DNA from: Lysobacter enzymogenes
GTDB taxonomy: Bacteria; Pseudomonadota; Gammaproteobacteria; Xanthomonadales; Xanthomonadaceae
DNA: 64,000 nt
Assembly: GCF_900106525.1 (NCBI RefSeq)
Contig: NZ_FNOG01000003.1
Coordinates: 505,977-569,976 of the forward strand
Direction: 5' to 3'
The position numbers were made by a program, and so were the translations under genes. How positions within the stretch are numbered: position 1 is the stretch's first letter; every line of letters begins with the position of its first letter. Below, piece after piece: positions 56,295 to 64,000 of this stretch. The notes beneath the pieces were generated by a model. It had not been told where the DNA came from. It saw nothing but the letters and a program-made list of their open reading frames with translations, and ran no database searches.

Positions 56295-57803
56295 ATGCGA
56301 TCGATCCTGTGTCTGCAGCAAGCGCAACGGGCCGCCTGCGCGGCGGGTCTGGTCGCGCTCGGCCTCAGCGGCGCCGCGTCGGCGGCCAATCTCGCCTTGA
56401 ACCGGCCCGCCACCGGCTCGGCCGCGTGCAACGCCAACGAGACCGCGGCCAAGGCGGTCAACGGCAGCGTGTCCGGCGGCAACGCCGACAAGTTCTGTTC
56501 GTCGGCCTCGAGCAAGTGGCTGCAGGTCGACCTGGGCGCGAGCAAGAGCATCGCCAGCTTCGTGGTCAAGCATGCCGGCGCCGGCGGCGAACCGGCGGCG
56601 TACAACACCCGCAACTTCAACATCCAGACCTCCGCCGACGGTTCGGCGTGGACGACCGCGGTCACCGTCAGCAACAACACCGACAACGTCACCACCCACA
56701 GCGTGAATGCGATCGCCGCGCGCTACGTGCGGCTCAACCTCACCACGCCGACCCAGGGCAGCGACAGCGCCGCGCGCATCTACGAATTCGAAGCGCACGA
56801 CACCGCGCCGGCGCCGGAGAAGGTCGTGCTGGTGCTCGATCAGGTCCCGCAGTTCGGCATCTACCGCAGCACCGAGCCGACCACCTACACGCCGCCGGCC
56901 GGGCTGCTGATGTGGAAGCGCGGCACCGAGTTCGCGCGCAAGCTCAGCGATGCGGACAAGGCCAAGATCGGCGACGACGTCGCGCTGCGCATCACCTATC
57001 ACGCCCAGTGCGATCCCTACGACCGTTTCGCTTCGGCGTTCTTCATCAGCCTGCCGAAGGGGCAGACGCCGACGGTGGATACGCCGCGGGTCACCTTCAC
57101 CGATTTCATTTCGCCCTTCAGCGACATGTGGCAGGGCGCCAAGGCCACGCGCGTGTATCCCGACGCGCCGATGGACCCGTATGCGGCGGCGCTGGCCAAT
57201 CCGGACCGCGACATCTGGGTCGGCATCAGCGGCGGCTCCAATCCGCAGTACGGCGACGACGCCTGCCAGAACCACGGCGTCACCGATCCGGCCATCGCCG
57301 AGGTCGGGTTCAAGTATTCGCTGGCGCTGGTGTCGCGCAAGTCGCTGAGCGCTGGCGCCGACCCGGATGTGCTGAGCCTGCTGTCGCGTTCGCCCGAGAA
57401 GAGCGACACGATCGCGACCGGCACCGTCGCGCACACGGCCAACCTCGGCATCGCCACGCTGGCGGTCAGCATCGCCGGCTACGGCGCGTCTTCGGGCGGG
57501 CAGGAGTACACCAACACCAACGTCAGCGTGAAGTTCAACGGCGCGCAGCTCGCCACCTTCAGCACCAAGATCGATTGCGCGACCTACGAGCAGTACAGCC
57601 CGCGCGGCAACCCCGGCATCTTCCGCAACAACAACACCAGCAACCCGCGCAGTTGGTGTCCGGGCGCGTTGGTGCCGATGCGCTACTTCGACCTCGGCGA
57701 CATCCGCGGCAAGAGCTTGCAGTTCACGCTGGGCGTGGGCAATCGCTCGCCGTGGACGGCCGATTCGGTCTACAACACCAGCGTCAGCGTGTTGGAGCAC
57801 TAA
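56295..57803 (+). CDS. Secreted discoidin-domain protein with PNGase-F-like region
   Basis: The 502-residue product is exported by a signal peptide ending at about SGAASA(30). Residues 32-168 form an F5/8 type C (discoidin/CBM32) domain (NLALNRPAT, KWLQVDLGASKSIASF, ARYVRLNLTT), a sugar-binding module. Residues 173-502 resemble peptide-N-glycosidase F. CDPYDRFASAFF aligns with the CDEWDRYANVY segment of that enzyme, placing Asp243 at its catalytic Asp60. GGQEYTNTNVSV aligns with the segment holding Glu206, giving Glu404 here, and RSWCPGALVPMR (452-463) matches GWCPGMAVPTR. The residue at the Glu118 position seems not conserved. A clear GGGAGT ribosome site precedes the ATG. Likely removes or binds N-glycans outside the cell. 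Confidence 0.75.
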   Translation: MRSILCLQQAQRAACAAGLVALGLSGAASAANLALNRPATGSAACNANETAAKAVNGSVSGGNADKFCSSASSKWLQVDLGASKSIASFVVKHAGAGGEPAAYNTRNFNIQTSADGSAWTTAVTVSNNTDNVTTHSVNAIAARYVRLNLTTPTQGSDSAARIYEFEAHDTAPAPEKVVLVLDQVPQFGIYRSTEPTTYTPPAGLLMWKRGTEFARKLSDADKAKIGDDVALRITYHAQCDPYDRFASAFFISLPKGQTPTVDTPRVTFTDFISPFSDMWQGAKATRVYPDAPMDPYAAALANPDRDIWVGISGGSNPQYGDDACQNHGVTDPAIAEVGFKYSLALVSRKSLSAGADPDVLSLLSRSPEKSDTIATGTVAHTANLGIATLAVSIAGYGASSGGQEYTNTNVSVKFNGAQLATFSTKIDCATYEQYSPRGNPGIFRNNNTSNPRSWCPGALVPMRYFDLGDIRGKSLQFTLGVGNRSPWTADSVYNTSVSVLEH

Positions 57804-57946
57804 CGGCGCAGCCGGAGCCGGCGGGCGTAGTTTCCGCCGGTCTCCCGGAATCTCGGGTAGGGCATCGCTGCGAAGCATCGGGCTGGCGGCTTTCTCCGCG
57901 CCTTCGACCCGATGGGCGTTGCGAACAGCCGACAGCGAGGAGGCGC

Positions 57947-58735
57947 TTACGCGTCGGGCGGGCAGGCGATGGGCTTGAGCCGCGCCAGCGTTCGCGCCGA
58001 AAGTGCGGGCAGCTTGGAATCGCCGATTCCTTGCGTCGCCTCGGCATACGCCAGGCGGAACGCTTCGGGAGCGCAGTGCGGATCGCGGCCGCCCAGATGG
58101 ATGCGCAGCAGCACCAGCATCGCCAGTTCCTCGCGCGTGAGCTGTTCCACGGTTATGCCGAAATAGGCCTGCGCCGCTCGCTCCAGGCTGGCGCTGTCGC
58201 GGCCGTAGTCGCCGGAGCCCAGCACGAAGTCGGCCATGCGCTCGGCCGGCCATTCGCGGCTGGCGCGGATGAACAGCGCCATCGATTCGAACCCGTAGTC
58301 GTAGCTAACTTGCTGCAGCGCCGCCGCATTCGAACCTGCCGATGTCGATGTCGATGAGGGCGCCGCGACTCGTGCGCGCCTGATCTCCACCAACGCATCG
58401 CGGACCGCAAAGCTGGTCTGCTCGACCAGTCCCAGATCGGCGGCCGGCAGCATCGATTCGCCGTGGCGATCCAGGTACAGGAACAGGGTTTCGAAGATCA
58501 ATCCCGCATAGCTGAAGGCGTTGAGCCGTCGAGCCGAGATCGCGGCGTCGCCGCCGCCCAGCGTGCGCCACAGCAGTTCGCGCGCCGCGGCGGGGTACTC
58601 GCGTCCGGGCTGCGGCAGACGTTGCGGCAGCATCGAGGCGCCGTACCAGTACGCGCCCTGCACCAGCAGGCACAAGGCCGCGACGATGGCGACGAGGCCG
58701 CCGCCCACCCATTTCAGGAAGTTTCCCAGCGCCAT
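57947..58735 (-). CDS. Membrane protein with degenerate GT51 (transglycosylase-like) domain
   Basis: The 262-residue product has one N-terminal membrane segment (VGGGLVAIVAALCLLVQGAY). A periplasmic domain follows, ending in SLERAAQAYFGITVEQLTRE and ELAMLVLLRIHLGG, which matches the last conserved block of GT51 peptidoglycan transglycosylases (AAQxYFGK...LTLAEAAMLAGL). The first GT51 motif with the catalytic Glu (EDxxFxxHxG) is not visible; an NAFSYAGL-like stretch is found instead. It may therefore be an inactive or divergent member. It is encoded divergently to nothing close and lies just upstream of accA on the same strand. Confidence 0.6.
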   Translation of the reverse strand: MALGNFLKWVGGGLVAIVAALCLLVQGAYWYGASMLPQRLPQPGREYPAAARELLWRTLGGGDAAISARRLNAFSYAGLIFETLFLYLDRHGESMLPAADLGLVEQTSFAVRDALVEIRRARVAAPSSTSTSAGSNAAALQQVSYDYGFESMALFIRASREWPAERMADFVLGSGDYGRDSASLERAAQAYFGITVEQLTREELAMLVLLRIHLGGRDPHCAPEAFRLAYAEATQGIGDSKLPALSARTLARLKPIACPPDA

Positions 58736-58788
58736 CCGTGGCTCTCCATCGTCGCGCCGCGTCCAGGCGGCTCAGGAACTCGCAGGCC

Positions 58789-59748
58789 TCAGGCGGCTTC
58801 GTACGCGCCGTAACCGCGCAGCCGCTCGTAACGGCGCTGCAGCAGTTCGTCGGTCGGCACGCCTTCCAGCGCGTCGAGTTCGTTGATCAGCACGGCCTTC
58901 AGACGCGTGGCCATTTGCTTGGGGTTGCGGTGCGCGCCGCCGATCGGCTCGCGCACGATCTTGTCGATCAGGCCCAGCTCGAGCAGGCGCTTGGCGGTCA
59001 GGCTGAGCTGTTCGGCCGCCTCCTTGGCCTTGTCGGCGGTCTTCCACAGGATCGAGGCGCAGCCTTCCGGGGTGATCACCGAGTAGGTGCTGTATTCGAG
59101 CATCAAGGTGCGGTCGCCCACGCCGATGGCGAGCGCGCCGCCGGAGCCGCCTTCGCCGATCACGGTGCAGATCACCGGGGTCTTGAGCCCGGCCATCTCC
59201 ATCAGGTTGCGGGCGATGGCTTCGGACTGGCCGCGTTCTTCCGCGTCGATGCCCGGCCAGGCGCCGGCGGTGTCGATGAAGGTCAGCAGCGGCAGGCCGA
59301 AACGCTCGGCCAGCTTCATCAGCCGCAGCGCTTTGCGGTAGCCCTCCGGGCGCGGCATGCCGAAGTTGCGCTTGATCTTGCTCTTGGTGTCGCGGCCCTT
59401 CTGGTGGCCGACCACGACCACGCTGCGCCCGGCGATGCGGGCCAGGCCGCCGACGATGGCGTTGTCGTCGGCGAAGGCGCGGTCGCCGGCCAGTTCCTGG
59501 AACTCGTCGCACATCACCCGCACGTAATCCAGCGTGTACGGCCGGGCCGGATGGCGGGCGAGCTGGGAGATCTGCCAGGACGAGAGGTCGCGGAAGATCT
59601 GCGCGGTGCGCAGGCGCAGCTTGTCCTGCAGGGCGTGGATTTCGGCGTCGATGTCGACCGCCGGACCGCTGCTGGCATGGCGCAGCTCCTGGATCTTGGC
59701 TTCCAGGTCGGCGATGGGCTGCTCGAAGTCGAGGTAGTTCGGGTTCAT
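58789..59748 (-). CDS. accA: Acetyl-CoA carboxylase carboxyltransferase subunit alpha
   Basis: With AccD transfers the carboxyl group from biotin to acetyl-CoA to make malonyl-CoA. The 319-residue product starts [20 protein letters not shown] and has [53 protein letters not shown] and [16 protein letters not shown], all AccA signatures. Full length. It lies downstream of dnaE, the conserved order. Confidence 0.98.
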   Translation of the reverse strand: MNPNYLDFEQPIADLEAKIQELRHASSGPAVDIDAEIHALQDKLRLRTAQIFRDLSSWQISQLARHPARPYTLDYVRVMCDEFQELAGDRAFADDNAIVGGLARIAGRSVVVVGHQKGRDTKSKIKRNFGMPRPEGYRKALRLMKLAERFGLPLLTFIDTAGAWPGIDAEERGQSEAIARNLMEMAGLKTPVICTVIGEGGSGGALAIGVGDRTLMLEYSTYSVITPEGCASILWKTADKAKEAAEQLSLTAKRLLELGLIDKIVREPIGGAHRNPKQMATRLKAVLINELDALEGVPTDELLQRRYERLRGYGAYEAA

Positions 59749-59824
59749 GCGTGGGCCATGGGCCGAGGAGGGGCACAGTCTAGCTCAGGCGGCCGGACCG
59801 TACCGATAGGCATGGGGCGGGTAC

Positions 59825-59897
59825 GGAAACTGAGAAGTGAGCGGGCAGGCGCGGGCAACGAACGGCACAGCGGCGCCTCTACTCACTTCTCATTTCC
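59825..59897 (-). other. Inverted repeat between dnaE and accA
   Basis: GGAAACTGAGAAGTGAG (59825-59841) faces CTCACTTCTCATTTCC (59882-59897), complementary except for one base, with a 40-base loop. It starts 20 bp past the dnaE stop. It could end or attenuate dnaE transcription before accA. Confidence 0.6.
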
Positions 59898-59917
59898 GCA
59901 CGCTCACGTGTGCGCCA

Positions 59918-63451
<3,534 letters not shown>

Positions 63452-63800
63452 GCGTACCGATTGTGCGGCCGTGCCGGGAGAGCGTGCCGGGAGCCGCGCG
63501 CCTTGATGGCGCGAGCCCGGGACGGCATCGGCACGGCGGGGAAAGTGCCGGATTGCAGGGTATCAGCCCGGTGGCGTGGGGCAAGGCTTGACAGGGGGTT
63601 GGGGGCGCGGAGCGGGCGACAAGACGCGAGCGACGAGTCGCTGGCGGCAGGGCCGGCGGCGAGGTTGTGCGGTTTTGGGCGGTTGCGGTTTCGGTGCTGC
63701 GGGGGCGGGGCTGCGTCTGCGTGCAGAGCGTCGCGGGAAGTGGGGATACGAGGTCGGGCGGGGCGCCGCGGCTTCGCATTTCCTCGGCCGACGATTGGCC
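63452..63800. other. Region upstream of dnaE, no gene seen
   Basis: About 350 bp with no convincing coding frame. It probably contains the dnaE promoter on the minus strand, but I cannot place its boxes. GC-rich tracts with GCGGGG and GCCGG runs dominate. Confidence 0.3.
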
Positions 63801-63883
63801 GCGTCGCGGCTCGCGCCGCTCCTACAGGGAGCTTCGGCTGCAACGGGCTCGCCCTGTAAGAGCGGCGCAAGCCGCGACCGCGC
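63801..63883. repeat. Facing pair of GTAGGAGCGGCGCAAGCC repeats
   Basis: GCGTCGCGGCTCGCGCCGCT...CCTACAGG (63801-63829) faces GCCCTGTAAGAGCGGCGCAA...GCCGCGACCGCG (63851-63883). Both arms carry changes from the family sequence. Confidence 0.85.
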
Positions 63884-63966
63884 CAACCCGTACTACGACG
63901 AACCGAACCTGCCGGCGCGCCCATCCAGACGAGGCGCCGCGCGAGTAGCGTCGGCTGCAACGGCCT

Positions 63967-64000
63967 CGCCCTGTAGGAGCGGCGCAAGCCGCGCCCGCGC
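63967..64000. repeat. GTAGGAGCGGCGCAAGCC repeat arm cut by the window end
   Basis: TCGCCCTGTAGGAGCGGCGC, then AAGCCGCGCCCGCGC, runs into the end of the sequence. A facing arm may lie outside. Confidence 0.8.

Overview
The window is very GC-rich DNA whose gene content and order point to a Xanthomonadaceae gammaproteobacterium, most like Lysobacter. The evidence is the holA-nadD-rsfS, tig-clpP-clpX-lon-hupB-ppiD, maf-rng-yhdP-tldD and dnaE-accA strings, together with dense families of short palindromic repeats in the spacers. It is almost entirely core chromosome. I found no prophage, transposase, CRISPR array or recognisable defence or secretion system.

Layout. 0-7.7 kb: a thioredoxin-TPR chaperone gene (minus), a DUF998-type membrane protein, three small exported proteins, a secreted amidohydrolase and a membrane GGDEF protein. 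A tandem palindromic repeat array lies at 2.7-3.1 kb. 7.8-14.3 kb: a forward run leuS, GST, lptE, holA, nadD, rsfS. 14.3-16.5 kb: a LysE exporter with a divergent Lrp/AsnC regulator, then a Bax-inhibitor-like membrane protein. 16.6-21.7 kb: tRNA-Pro, -Arg, -His and -Lys, small hypothetical genes, a GNAT acetyltransferase, an S41 peptidase, proline iminopeptidase and tRNA-Leu. 22-32.7 kb: the protein quality-control block tig, clpP, clpX, lon, hupB, tRNA-Val, two identical tRNA-Asp genes and ppiD. An orphan SMI1/KNR4-like gene sits before lon. 32.9-46.9 kb: rlmH, tonB, a SIMPL-domain gene coupled to a 59-codon gene, maf, rng, yhdP, tldD, a half-length DarP paralogue, darP and pmbA. 47.8-50.6 kb: a DUF1800-DUF1501 pair. 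50.9-54.6 kb: a DUF4870 protein, a hypothetical protein, ispA, xseB and tilS. 54.7-58.7 kb: an old-yellow-enzyme reductase, a secreted discoidin plus PNGase-F-like protein, and a degenerate transglycosylase-like membrane protein. 58.8-63.5 kb: accA and dnaE.

How genes work together. Trigger factor, ClpXP, Lon, PpiD and the CnoX-like protein cover folding and turnover of proteins in the cytoplasm and at the inner membrane. LptE, YhdP and TonB serve the outer membrane. RsfS, RlmH, DarP, RNase G, LeuRS, TilS and the tRNAs serve translation and ribosome assembly. HolA and DnaE belong to the replicative polymerase. TldD and PmbA form the TldD/E protease and are separated here only by the darP pair.

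The most unusual content is the repeats. Three unrelated palindromic families recur: a GTAGGAGCGGCGCAAGCC type, a GTGGGAGGG/CCCTCCCAC type, and a CCCGCGAANGCGGG / GGATCCCCGC type. Three tandem arrays have periods of about 143, 111 and 131 bp, and one repeat arm lies in frame inside yhdP. The other notable items are the PNGase-F-like secreted protein with a CRP/Clp-like site upstream, the half-DarP paralogue, and the 18.7-kb separation of rsfS from rlmH.
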